In this document: piece after piece, positions 48,125 to 56,134 of the stretch
Layout: each line of letters starts with the position of its first letter
Numbering within the stretch: the stretch's first letter is position 1
Notes under the pieces: generated by a model
Told to the model about the DNA's origin: nothing
The model's database searches: none
Seen by the model: only the letters and a program-made list of their open reading frames with translations
From: Flavobacterium sp. MDT1-60
Lineage (GTDB): Bacteria; Bacteroidota; Bacteroidia; Flavobacteriales; Flavobacteriaceae
Length of the DNA: 64,000 nt
Reading direction: 5' to 3'
Assembly (NCBI RefSeq): GCF_014844035.1
Contig: NZ_CP062159.1
Span: 4,588,001 to 4,652,000 of the forward strand
Translations under genes and position numbers: made by a program

Positions 48125-48525
48125 TTCTTAGATTTCAAAAAAACATCATAATCCCTAATATAATCGGATTCTTCAAACACATCAGAAGCCAAAACCAAAC
48201 AAACAGCGCCGGAAGAAAAATTTTCTAACTCTCTCCAAATTCCTTTTGGAAGATGTAAACCAATATTGGGTTTATTCAACAAATAACTTTTTTTACTGGT
48301 TCCATCATTTACTGTCACTTCAAAACTTCCACTTAAAGCGATTAAAACTTCATTCTGTTCTATGTGTGAGTGTCCGCCACGAAAAGCGCTGCTAGGTACA
48401 TCAAAAAGATAATAAACGCGTTTGAATTCAAATGGTAAAATATCATTTTGAATAAAAGCCAAATTTCCGCTTAGGTCCTCAACAACCGGAATTTTTATTA
48501 ATGCTATGTCCTGAATTGTTGTCAT
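48121..48525 (-). CDS. FdtA/QdtA-type sugar 3,4-ketoisomerase
   Basis: A 134-residue cupin of the FdtA/QdtA (WxcM-like C-terminal) family. Characterised members convert dTDP-4-keto-6-deoxyglucose to the 3-keto isomer, the step before C3 transamination. The active-site block RGGHSHIEQNEV (Arg49, His52, His54) corresponds to the catalytic RGGHAH of the family, and SGSFEVTVNDG and LHLPKGIWREL follow. It overlaps the next gene by four bases (ATGA) and starts three bases after the previous one. The fdtB-like gene at 53212 would carry out the next step, so the product is a 3-amino-3,6-dideoxyhexose. The choice between Fuc3N and Qui3N cannot be made from sequence. Confidence 0.88.
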   Translation of the reverse strand: MTTIQDIALIKIPVVEDLSGNLAFIQNDILPFEFKRVYYLFDVPSSAFRGGHSHIEQNEVLIALSGSFEVTVNDGTSKKSYLLNKPNIGLHLPKGIWRELENFSSGAVCLVLASDVFEESDYIRDYDVFLKSKK

Positions 48526-48528
48526 ACT

Positions 48529-49626
48529 TTAATTGGCTTTCAGTAAATGTAGCCATTCTTCTCCAATTTTTTCCAGTAAAAAAGGCTGAATACTTTCAAA
48601 TGCATTTTCTTTGCAATTTCGATACAAAACTTCATCTGAAACCAATAAATTCATTACTTCAGTCAATTTTTCCCAATTTTGATTTTCTACTAAAATACCA
48701 TTTCCAAAAGAAGTAATCATATCTCTGGGGCCAAAATCACAATCAAAAGAAACAACCGGAGCTTTACAGGCCAATGCTTCTAAAATAACATTTGGGAATC
48801 CTTCATTTTTACTGCATAAAACTAAGAATTTAGATTTAATAATAAATTGAAAAGGATTAGTTTGATATCCCACAAGATGAACAAATTCCTCAATATCATT
48901 CTCCGAAACTGTTTTTCTGAGTTTTTTGCCATTTCCATCTCCAACAATAATCAGATGAATTTGTTTTTGCGGTAAAACAGATTTCGCATAACTTGAAATC
49001 AGTTTATCAAACTGTTTTATTTCGTTTTCATATTGCCCAACAGCTACAATAAAATCGAATCCTATTTTGAGATTTTCTTTTTGCTTTTCCAGAATTTCCT
49101 CTAAATAAACCGGATTATGAATTGTAACAACGTTTTTTAATTGATGTTTATTTTCAATCAATGTTTTCATTTCATTCGTAATAGCAACGTTTGCATAACA
49201 ATGATTATACATCAATCTCGTTAACCACGAATTATTCGGCATATAATGATCGATCAAAAAACTATGAACGGTAAAAATAGTTTTGGTTTTGTAAATCAAT
49301 CTTGCTAAAATAAGTTCCTGAATAATTTTAGTTCGAAAGCGAAAATCAATAATAAAATCAAATTTATTTTCGTTCAAATATTTTTGCAAAGCCCATAATC
49401 TTCTGGCTTTATTAAAGAAGTCATTGTTTTTATTTTTTAGTAATCCCAGATTTACCAATTTTCCGGAATAAGGAAAACTAACTTCATCCAAAACAATAAT
49501 AATATCCACTTCAAAACCTTGCCTTTCAAAAAAAATAGACAAATTTGCCATCACTTTATCGCTTCCGCCTCCGCTTAAGCGATAACCAATTAAAGCAATT
49601 TTCTTTTTTTTGTGAGACATAATCAT
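48529..49626 (-). CDS. Glycosyltransferase family 4 protein
   Basis: A 365-residue GT-B transferase beginning MIMSHKKKKIALIGYRLSGGGSDKVMANL (a second ATG two codons later is also possible). The donor domain shows FIVAVGQYENEIKQFDKLI and the E-rich motif NEGFPNVILEALACKAP. A final helical part ends in FLLEKIGEEWLHLL. It heads the minus-strand operon with fdtA and the second family 4 gene, about 25 bases from a -7 promoter element. It presumably builds the repeat unit of the surface polysaccharide. Confidence 0.9.
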   Translation of the reverse strand: MIMSHKKKKIALIGYRLSGGGSDKVMANLSIFFERQGFEVDIIIVLDEVSFPYSGKLVNLGLLKNKNNDFFNKARRLWALQKYLNENKFDFIIDFRFRTKIIQELILARLIYKTKTIFTVHSFLIDHYMPNNSWLTRLMYNHCYANVAITNEMKTLIENKHQLKNVVTIHNPVYLEEILEKQKENLKIGFDFIVAVGQYENEIKQFDKLISSYAKSVLPQKQIHLIIVGDGNGKKLRKTVSENDIEEFVHLVGYQTNPFQFIIKSKFLVLCSKNEGFPNVILEALACKAPVVSFDCDFGPRDMITSFGNGILVENQNWEKLTEVMNLLVSDEVLYRNCKENAFESIQPFLLEKIGEEWLHLLKAN

Positions 49627-49648
49627 CCGTGATTTCTTATTTTCGTAT

Positions 49649-49656
49649 CAAATATA
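49649..49656 (-). promoter_or_regulatory. -7 promoter element for the GT4, fdtA, GT4 operon
   Basis: The minus strand reads TATATTTG, a full match 23 bases before the start codon; the -33 box is not clear. Confidence 0.45.
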
Positions 49657-49695
49657 TAACTCTTAACTGTTGAGTCTATTTAAAAATCTATTTTT

Positions 49696-49839
49696 TTAAA
49701 CACATAGAAACATAGTTTTAAAACCTGATAAAGGCATTTCACTTTTGCATGAAGACACATTAGCTATGCTATGCGTGAAAGCTGGCCTTTTCAAATATTC
49801 TAATGCCAGCAAATAAAACCTATGTTTCTATGTGTTTAA
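49696..49839. repeat. 144-bp inverted repeat with perfect 20-bp ends
   Basis: TTAAACACATAGAAACATAG at 49696-49715 is the exact reverse complement of 49820-49839. The interior contains weaker internal symmetry. It fills the space between two divergent glycosyltransferase genes, so any promoter of the plus-strand gene must lie inside or beside it. Confidence 0.85.
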
Positions 49840-49863
49840 TTTTTTTAACTCTTTAAAAACAAT

Positions 49864-50763
49864 ATGCAAGATAAATCATTAGTGACCATTATTTGCTTGT
49901 GTTACAATCAGGAAAAGTATGTTGTGGAGAGTTTATTTTCGGCAATAAATCAGGATTATCCTTTTATTGAAGTGATTATTGTAGATGATTTTAGTACGGA
50001 TAATTCCAAAGAAACAATTCAAAAATGGCTAGTTGATTATCCTGAAATTCGATTTATTACCAATGAAACCAATTTAGGAAGTACAAAATCCTTCAATAAA
50101 GCATTAAAATTAGCGAAAGGCGATTATATCATTGATTTAGCCTGTGATGATATTTTACTACCTAATTGCATTTCCTTACAGCTACAAGCTTTTAAAGAAA
50201 GTAAGTCTAAAGACCTTGGGATTGTTTATGGAAATGCTGAATTAATTAATGAAAAAGGTAATTTCTATTTTTATTATTTCCCTGTTGATTCTAATAAAAA
50301 AACAATCGAAAAAAGAGCAACGGGAGATATTTATTTGAGTGTTATTTCTGGCGGAAACAGTATTTGCTCGGTTTCATCTATGGTCAAAAAATCAGTTTTT
50401 GATGCTTTGAATGGTTATGATGAAAATCTGGCTTATGAAGATTTAGATCTTTGGATTCGGGCTTCCCGAATTTATGATTTTGATTATATTGATGAAATTT
50501 TAATCAAAAAAAGAATTTCGAACACTTCTTTCGGAACACATTTTTTCATTAAAAGTGATCCGAGATCGAAGAAAATAAATTATTCAACGTATTTAATAAT
50601 TCAGAAAGTGATTGCTTTAAACCGATCTAAAATCGAACATAAAGCAATTTTAAAACGAATGCATTTTGAAATGATTCTGGCTTTTAAAACGGCTGATTAT
50701 AAGTTATTTTTGAAATACATTTTATTAGAAACAAAGCAGAGATTTCGCATATTGTTCTCATAA
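49864..50763 (+). CDS. Glycosyltransferase family 2 protein
   Basis: A 299-residue GT-A transferase starting MQDKSLVTIICLCYNQEKYV. It has IIVDDFSTDNS (nucleotide binding), the metal motif LACDDILLP near 95, and NGYDENLAYEDLDLWIRASR (the ED region for acceptor binding). A C-terminal helical tail contains EMILAFKTADYKLFLKYIL. It is the only plus-strand gene inside the polysaccharide locus and is bracketed by two repeat elements, which suggests it was inserted or inverted there. Confidence 0.9.
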   Translation: MQDKSLVTIICLCYNQEKYVVESLFSAINQDYPFIEVIIVDDFSTDNSKETIQKWLVDYPEIRFITNETNLGSTKSFNKALKLAKGDYIIDLACDDILLPNCISLQLQAFKESKSKDLGIVYGNAELINEKGNFYFYYFPVDSNKKTIEKRATGDIYLSVISGGNSICSVSSMVKKSVFDALNGYDENLAYEDLDLWIRASRIYDFDYIDEILIKKRISNTSFGTHFFIKSDPRSKKINYSTYLIIQKVIALNRSKIEHKAILKRMHFEMILAFKTADYKLFLKYILLETKQRFRILFS

Positions 50764-50794
50764 AACACAAGATCATTTTTATCAGAATAATAAA

Positions 50795-50950
50795 GCTCCA
50801 GAGGAGCAATATGTTTATAGCATATTAACAGGTCCAGATGCCAAGCTCCAGCGGAGCGACATCCCGTAGCACATAATTTAACATGTCACCCCGATGGGGT
50901 TTTGGAAAAACATCCCGTATTTTTCTATAAACATTGCGTCCCGATGGGAC
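50795..50950. repeat. REP-like hairpin element, copy 2 (four hairpins)
   Basis: Hairpins GCTCC-AGA-GGAGC (50795-50807), GCTCC-AGC-GGAGC (50845-50857), ACCCC-GAT-GGGGT (50888-50900) and GTCCC-GAT-GGGAC (50938-50950), with the same TTTTCTATAAACATT linker before the last. It lies between convergent genes, like copy 1, but the first module is doubled. Confidence 0.82.
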
Positions 50951-50972
50951 TACTTCTCAAACAATGCTTAAA

Positions 50973-51743
50973 TCAAATCGTCAAAAAATCATCCAATTGT
51001 TCTTTTTCGCCTTGCCAATCTCTTACAATATTATTCCTAATCAATTTTGCCGGAACTCCTCCAATCAAAATATTTTCTCCTAAAGTTTTATAATTTTTAG
51101 TACACAAACTATTCGAAGCGATCGTACAGAAATTTGGCGTTTGGGTTCCTTTCATAATCGAAACTCTGTTACTGACAAAGTTGTAATTCCCAATAAAAAT
51201 GGGAGCTGATTTTTGCAATTTTTCGTCCGTTTGCGTATCAATTAAATCATGAAAATTGGTATCAATAATTTGTGCTTCAGAACCAAACCTCGCATAATCT
51301 CCGAGAACAATTTTTTCCGTACAAATTATTTTTCCATTTGAAGCCATTGAAGCCATATTTCCAAGTTCGCAAATGGCATTTTCTCCAACAAAAACAAAAC
51401 AATCTTTTCCAAATTGGAACTTGCCTTTGAATGTCAGTTTCCCTAAAATAAAAACTTCAGCAATGCCTTTATGAGCCGAATTCAACTCGTAAGGCTGGCC
51501 AAAACCAATCATTCCTTTTCGGATCTTTCCTTCAATCTGGATTTCTCCTTTTATCGAAGTAAATTTCACTCTTCCATAAAAGAAAACCGGAAGTTTATTA
51601 GCCGTTTCAAAAGGGAATTTCTTAAAATTAAAATACAGCGTTTTGATCCAGTTTACTTTGCAGTAAAACTGGAATTTATGATAAAAAGAGCGACATTTTC
51701 TATAACTGTTCTGAATCATTTTTATCTTGTTTTCGCTGAACAA
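50973..51743 (-). CDS. Left-handed beta-helix (hexapeptide) acyltransferase
   Basis: A 256-residue protein with an N-terminal basic helical part (IKTLYFNFKKFPFETANKLPVF) and then hexapeptide repeats (IGFGQPYE, VGENAICELG, LGDYARFGSEA). The acyltransferase hallmark DTNFHDL is at 161-167 and the terminal GGVPAKLIRNN fits the maltose O-acetyltransferase-like class. It probably acetylates a sugar of the polysaccharide. An FdtC/QdtC-like N-acetylation of the amino sugar is possible but unproven. The ATG at 51743 overlaps the flippase gene by 44 bases; ATG at 51719 would reduce this to 20. Confidence 0.8.
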   Translation of the reverse strand: MFSENKIKMIQNSYRKCRSFYHKFQFYCKVNWIKTLYFNFKKFPFETANKLPVFFYGRVKFTSIKGEIQIEGKIRKGMIGFGQPYELNSAHKGIAEVFILGKLTFKGKFQFGKDCFVFVGENAICELGNMASMASNGKIICTEKIVLGDYARFGSEAQIIDTNFHDLIDTQTDEKLQKSAPIFIGNYNFVSNRVSIMKGTQTPNFCTIASNSLCTKNYKTLGENILIGGVPAKLIRNNIVRDWQGEKEQLDDFLTI

Positions 51744-53208
51744 ATGACGTGAAAATTTCGTTTAAATTCATCTTTTTATTCAATTGATAAAAACTAAAAG
51801 CAAACGAAATCAAAATCATTAAAGTCATTAAACTGTATTTTAAAATCGGAATTTCGATATAGCGAAGCAAAAATGTGCTTACACAAAATACACAACAAAC
51901 AAAATAAGCTTTATAGAAATCGATATTAAAATAAAAATTATATCTGTTTTTGATAATGATTTTTAAACCGATAAAATGGAATAAAAAATAGAGACAAAAA
52001 CTAAATCCTAAACCTTCCAATCCATAAAAATAATAACCTGAAATATTCATTATTAAAGACAAAACATTAAAACCAATAGCCGTTTTAATAAACATTTTCG
52101 AATCGCCTTTTGCAATTAAAATAAATCCCATTGCCCAGGAAACCGCCCGGAACAACATTCCCAAAATCCCAAAGCAAACCATTGGAATAATAGCATTGAA
52201 ATTCGTTGTATAAATAATTGGAATTATAACCGAAATCAAAGTCAAAAACAAAACAATAATCGGCGTTATAATGATTATGGAAATAAAAGACTGCTGAATA
52301 ACACTTTCTCTAACTTTATCATTATCAGAATTAATTGAAGATAATTTCGGAAAATAATCGGTACTCATAACCGTAAAAATTATTCCGACATAAGAATTCA
52401 GCAACGTAAAACCCGCGTTATAAAATCCGACTTGTTCTAAACCTCCGTTTTTTCCGATATAAATCTGAACCAAATAAGTTGACAAAAGTGTCAAAATACT
52501 ACTTATCGTCAGCATAAAACCCAATTTCACAATTGATTTTCCTTCTACTAAAAGTGCCGAATTAGAAACTTTTTCTTTTTCAATTTTGATTTTATTCGAA
52601 TAATAAAAAGAGAAAATTAAAGCTGATAAAGAAGCGACAATTATAGTTGGAATTATAGCATCGATTCTTAAAAAATAATACAACGGAATCGAAAAAAGCA
52701 ATCCAAATAAATTGCCATATAAATTCGCTTTGGCCAGTAATTTCATTTGTCGCAAACCTTGCAAAATAGCTATTTGCCCTGATGACAATTGTTTAAACAG
52801 AACTGTTATGGCAATAAGTATAAAGGAATAAGTCTGGCTTGAATCTCCAAAAGTAATGATGCTTAATGCTTTTGAAAAAAGAATCGTCAGCAACATTCCG
52901 AAAATCCCCGTAAAAAAAACAATCTTTTTTACGATTTGAACCGTCTTTGAAACTGTTTTTAAATCGTCATTTTTATACTCTTCTGAAATATTTTTTACAG
53001 CGCTTGTTTCGATTCCGAAGCCTGAAATACTGCTTATTACACCTAAAGTCGAGTTCAGCAAAGCGATAATTCCCATTCCGGCCGGACCTATAAAAACCGC
53101 GATTAATTTGGTTCTAATGATCGAAATTAAAATATTGAAAAACTGAACACCTCCAAAAAGTGAAGTTGTTTTTAGAATTTGCTGATATGAAGATTTACTA
53201 TCAGACAC
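51700..53208 (-). CDS. Polysaccharide flippase (Wzx-like, MOP superfamily)
   Basis: A 502-residue inner-membrane protein with about 12-14 hydrophobic segments. The start LKTTSLFGGVQFFNILISIIRTKLIAVFIGPAGMGI is characteristic of polysaccharide/O-antigen transporters, which flip lipid-linked repeat units to the periplasm. It lies between fdtB (3-base gap) and the acyltransferase (overlap) in one minus-strand run. No Wzy-type polymerase or Wzz regulator is visible in the window, so polymerisation may be encoded elsewhere or a single repeat unit may be attached. Confidence 0.9.
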   Translation of the reverse strand: MSDSKSSYQQILKTTSLFGGVQFFNILISIIRTKLIAVFIGPAGMGIIALLNSTLGVISSISGFGIETSAVKNISEEYKNDDLKTVSKTVQIVKKIVFFTGIFGMLLTILFSKALSIITFGDSSQTYSFILIAITVLFKQLSSGQIAILQGLRQMKLLAKANLYGNLFGLLFSIPLYYFLRIDAIIPTIIVASLSALIFSFYYSNKIKIEKEKVSNSALLVEGKSIVKLGFMLTISSILTLLSTYLVQIYIGKNGGLEQVGFYNAGFTLLNSYVGIIFTVMSTDYFPKLSSINSDNDKVRESVIQQSFISIIIITPIIVLFLTLISVIIPIIYTTNFNAIIPMVCFGILGMLFRAVSWAMGFILIAKGDSKMFIKTAIGFNVLSLIMNISGYYFYGLEGLGFSFCLYFLFHFIGLKIIIKNRYNFYFNIDFYKAYFVCCVFCVSTFLLRYIEIPILKYSLMTLMILISFAFSFYQLNKKMNLNEIFTSFVQRKQDKNDSEQL

Positions 53209-53211
53209 GAA

Positions 53212-54354
53212 TTAATATTGATTTAAAGTTTCAATAATAAAATCGACTTCAGCTTCCGTTAAAACAGGACTTATTGGCAAACTCAAAACTTCGTTATGGA
53301 TTTTCTCTGTAATGGGAAATGATAAATTATTCCATTCTTGAAATGCCTTTTGCTTGTGTGGCGGAATCGGATAATGAATTACAGTCTGAATATTATTTTG
53401 CGTTAGATATTCCTGTAAAGCCTCTCTATTTTCAGTTCTAATTACGAATAAATGAAACACATGATTATTCGATAAATCCCAAAACGGCAGTATTATTTTA
53501 TCATTTTTGATTTCTGCTAAATAACGTTTTGCAATTGTGCGACGTTTATCATTATCAGCATTTAGATTTGGTAATTTCAAATTTAAAAAAGAAGCCTGAA
53601 TTTCATCTAATCTGGAGTTTACACCAGTATATTCGTTGTAATACTTCTGTTCAGAGCCATAGTTCCGAAGTGCAAAAAGTACTTTTGCCAATTCTGAATC
53701 GTTTGTCGTAATCGCTCCGCCATCGCCCAGACAACCGATATTTTTTCCTGGATAAAAACTGAAAGCAAATGCGCGTAAAGGCTCTTCGACTTCGCTCAGA
53801 GTGACATTCGAAGCGTTTGGAATTTGGGATTTAAAATTATTGAAATTTTCTACAGCTCCATGAGATTGTGCGCAATCTTCAACTATAATTAAATTATGTT
53901 TATCTGCAATTTCATTTATTCTATCCATTTCAGCCAATTGTCCATATAAATGAACGGCTAAAATGGCTTTTGTTTTGTGTGTAATTTTTTCCGGAATTAA
54001 ATCAGGATTTACATTGTAGGTTTCTAATTTTGGCTCGACCAAAACCGGAACTAAATCGGCCTGTAAAATGGCTAAAATACTGGCAATATAAGTGTTTGCC
54101 GGAACGATGACTTCATCGTCTTTCTGGAGTTTTCCTAACTGAATGTAACCTTTAAAAATCAAAACCAGGGCATCAAAACCATTCCCTACTCCAATGCAAT
54201 ATTTCGTTTGATTATATTCGGCGAAAGCCTTTTCAAACGTTTCCAGTTCTTTTCCTAAAATATACCAGCCATTGTTTAAAACCAATTTCAGTTTTTCCTG
54301 AAAAGCAGTTTCATAGGGTTCGTTTATTTTTTTTAGATCCAGAAATCGTATCAT
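53212..54354 (-). CDS. FdtB/QdtB-type dTDP-3-amino-3,6-dideoxyhexose transaminase, with repeat-derived insertion
   Basis: A 380-residue PLP aminotransferase of the DegT/DnrJ/EryC1/StrS family. It starts IRFLDLKKINEPYETAF and carries GNGFDALVLI, ANTYIASILAIL and EDCAQSHGA. The Schiff-base lysine is in FSFYPGKNIGCLGDGGA (about 203). NYGSEQKYYNEYTGVNSRLDEIQA is the FdtB-like substrate segment. Between HGA and FSFYP most relatives have about 15 residues ending in GDAAA; here there are 30, including SQIPNASNVTLSEVEE, encoded by intergenic-repeat-like DNA (53781-53838). It follows the FemAB-like gene with a four-base ATGA overlap. It would aminate the FdtA product. Confidence 0.88.
   Translation of the reverse strand: MIRFLDLKKINEPYETAFQEKLKLVLNNGWYILGKELETFEKAFAEYNQTKYCIGVGNGFDALVLIFKGYIQLGKLQKDDEVIVPANTYIASILAILQADLVPVLVEPKLETYNVNPDLIPEKITHKTKAILAVHLYGQLAEMDRINEIADKHNLIIVEDCAQSHGAVENFNNFKSQIPNASNVTLSEVEEPLRAFAFSFYPGKNIGCLGDGGAITTNDSELAKVLFALRNYGSEQKYYNEYTGVNSRLDEIQASFLNLKLPNLNADNDKRRTIAKRYLAEIKNDKIILPFWDLSNNHVFHLFVIRTENREALQEYLTQNNIQTVIHYPIPPHKQKAFQEWNNLSFPITEKIHNEVLSLPISPVLTEAEVDFIIETLNQY
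53781..53838. repeat. Repeat-like segment inside the fdtB-like gene
   Basis: The plus strand contains GCTCTTCGACTTCGCTCAGA at 53781-53800 followed by TTTGGAATTTGGGATTTAAA at 53816-53835. The latter resembles the 26-mer repeat core (31145, 34144); the former is a type of sequence common in intergenic repeats of many bacteria. It stays in frame. Confidence 0.5.
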
Positions 54355-55301
54355 TTTATATCGATTTTATAAAAATCCTGATTGTACACTGTACAGCCTA
54401 ATTCTTCTTTTTGTTGCAAAAGACCTGAATGATACCCACTTTCATTTTCTTCATTTACAATTCCCATATCAAAAAACTTTTTGCCTTTGCGTTTGTATTT
54501 ATGAAGCAGATTGATGAATAAAAAGTCCAGTGCTCTTACTTGTTCTCCTTTTTCTGATGTGGCGCCATATTGTGATTTAACAACATTTTCGGTCTCAAAA
54601 ATAGTTATTCCAGCGATAATTTCATCTTTTTGATAAACAGAATATTGCCTGATATTTCCAGGGAATTTCTGTTTTAACAAAGCCATTTCTTCTTTGGTAT
54701 GAACTGGTTTTGCATTAAATTTTTCCAATAATCTTGGCGCTAAAATAGAATCCCAAAAAGACTGAAAATCTTTTTCTTCTATAATATCTAAATCGAGGTT
54801 TTCAATCCTTCTGAAATGCTTCATTTTGCTTTTCGAAACATGTAAAGGCAATTGTAGATTTACTGCCAAATTCATTTCTTTCCTTTCTGGCAAAGCACCT
54901 CTTTGAAATAAAAAAAAATCCATTTCCTCATTTCCCTTCGGAAAATAAAAAGTCGGAATGGGTTTATAGTGAAACGCTTCAATCGCATTTTCTTTAAAAA
55001 AAGATAAAATTTCATCTAAAATCAATTCTACTTTTTCTGCTTTCAATTTAGAAGAAAACACCAAACCGCCGTAAGTTAATCCCTGATGCGAATACACCGA
55101 ATTTCCTTTTTTATTAGCTGGCAAAACTGCTTTTAGTTTTTCATTTTCAAAAACCAAAAGAGAAAAATCCTCAAAACGATCCTGATGGTATTCCATAAAA
55201 TCGCGATGAAATAAAAACGTAGCATTTTTCGCCAGAGCGACAAAATCGTTCCAGATTACGTAATCGTTTTGATCGTATTTTTTAATCGTATATTGTTTCA
55301 T
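54351..55301 (-). CDS. FemAB-like/GNAT-fold transferase
   Basis: A 316-residue protein resembling the FemAB-like GNAT double-domain transferases that add amino acids or acyl groups to peptidoglycan or exopolysaccharide precursors. Indicative segments are YSHQGLTYGGLVF, FHYKPIPTFYFP and the C-terminal KGKKFFDMGIVNEENESGYHSGLLQQKEELGC. It starts the operon with fdtB, flippase and acyltransferase genes and overlaps fdtB by four bases. It may aminoacylate or acylate the 3-amino sugar. The frame is open from 55349, but the first 16 codons there translate an inverted-repeat arm; ATG at 55301 is preferred. Confidence 0.75.
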   Translation of the reverse strand: MKQYTIKKYDQNDYVIWNDFVALAKNATFLFHRDFMEYHQDRFEDFSLLVFENEKLKAVLPANKKGNSVYSHQGLTYGGLVFSSKLKAEKVELILDEILSFFKENAIEAFHYKPIPTFYFPKGNEEMDFFLFQRGALPERKEMNLAVNLQLPLHVSKSKMKHFRRIENLDLDIIEEKDFQSFWDSILAPRLLEKFNAKPVHTKEEMALLKQKFPGNIRQYSVYQKDEIIAGITIFETENVVKSQYGATSEKGEQVRALDFLFINLLHKYKRKGKKFFDMGIVNEENESGYHSGLLQQKEELGCTVYNQDFYKIDIK

Positions 55302-55305
55302 TTTC

Positions 55306-55432
55306 TTGCCACGAATTTCACTAATTTTCACTAATTTTCTTCCATTCAATATACAAATCTAACGCTATCTTGGTTGCTTATATAGTTTTAAAGCAAATTT
55401 TAATTCGTGAAAATTCGTGTAATTCGTGGCAA
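55306..55432. repeat. 127-bp inverted repeat around the polysaccharide operon promoter
   Basis: Arms of 31 bases (55306-55336, beginning TTGCCACGAATTTCAC, and 55402-55432) match at 28 positions. The loop contains TAGATTTG on the minus strand (55354-55361), a full -7 match for the FemAB-like operon. Confidence 0.85.
55354..55361 (-). promoter_or_regulatory. -7 promoter element for the FemAB-like, fdtB, wzx operon
   Basis: The minus strand reads TAGATTTG, a full TAnnTTTG match. Transcription would start near 55347, so the left repeat arm becomes the leader before the ATG at 55301. Confidence 0.45.
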
Positions 55433-55436
55433 ACAT

Positions 55437-56039
55437 TTATTTATGGCTAAATGCAGGTAAATACCATTTGAATTTTACCGCCATCAAACGTACGGTAATA
55501 ATCACAACCGAAGTCACTAAATATAAAATATCATTATCTAAGTTCAGTCCTTTTAGTGCAAAAAACACGATTCCGCCAAAAATGCAAATTGTTGCGTAAA
55601 TTTCTCTTCTGAATATGGTTGGAATTTCGTTACATAAAATATCACGAATTACACCTCCAAAACAGGCCGTCATTGTTCCTAAAGCGATACAAATTACAGG
55701 ATGCAAACCAATCGAAATTCCTTTTTCAAGTCCGATTAAAGTAAAAACGCCCAAGCCGATTGTATCAAATAAAAACAATGAAGTTCTCAGTTTATCAAAC
55801 TTTTTTCGGAATAGAATCGCAAGCAAAAACCCTAGAATAATCACATAAACATATTGCAAATCTTTCATCCAGCCCACCGGAGTTCTGCCAATTAAAACAT
55901 CGCGAAGTGTTCCGCCACCAACGGCCGTTACAAAAGCAATAATAAAAACCCCAAACGGATCTAGTTTTTTATGCATTGCCGTTAAAGCGCCGGACATGGC
56001 AAAAGCCATTGTCCCGATAATATCTAGTAAGTGAAACAT
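55437..56039 (-). CDS. TRIC/UPF0126 family membrane channel protein
   Basis: A 200-residue inner-membrane protein of the UPF0126 family, the bacterial relatives of trimeric intracellular cation channels. Two repeats of about three helices are visible. The first has GTMAFAMSGALTAMHKKLDPFGVF and VGGGTLRDVLIGRTPVGW; the second repeats the glycine-rich AFGG... pattern as CFGGVIRDILCNEIPTIF. It is probably a homotrimeric channel for K+ or other cations. It lies at the edge of the repeat separating it from the polysaccharide operon and has a -7 match (TACCTTTG) at 56064-56071, itself within a CAAAGG repeat. Confidence 0.9.
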   Translation of the reverse strand: MFHLLDIIGTMAFAMSGALTAMHKKLDPFGVFIIAFVTAVGGGTLRDVLIGRTPVGWMKDLQYVYVIILGFLLAILFRKKFDKLRTSLFLFDTIGLGVFTLIGLEKGISIGLHPVICIALGTMTACFGGVIRDILCNEIPTIFRREIYATICIFGGIVFFALKGLNLDNDILYLVTSVVIITVRLMAVKFKWYLPAFSHK

Positions 56040-56120
56040 TTTCTTTTTTTAGGTTCAAAGGCTCAAAGGTACAAAGGTTGCATTCTCGCTCCTTTACTCT
56101 TTATTCTATTCTCTTTATTC
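56040..56120. repeat. CAAAGG-type microrepeat upstream of the TRIC gene
   Basis: TTCAAAGGCTCAAAGGTACAAAGG (three CAAAGG units nine to ten bases apart, 56055-56077) is followed by a pyrimidine-rich stretch. The related words TTTGAACCTTTG and AACCTTTG appear at 63749-63776. Confidence 0.5.
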
Positions 56121-56134
56121 TCGTTTCTTAAAAC

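Noticed and set aside
55302..55349. Extended N-terminus of the FemAB-like gene from 55349
   Set aside because: The extra 16 codons translate the inverted-repeat arm and begin at the predicted transcription start; ATG at 55301 gives a normal start.
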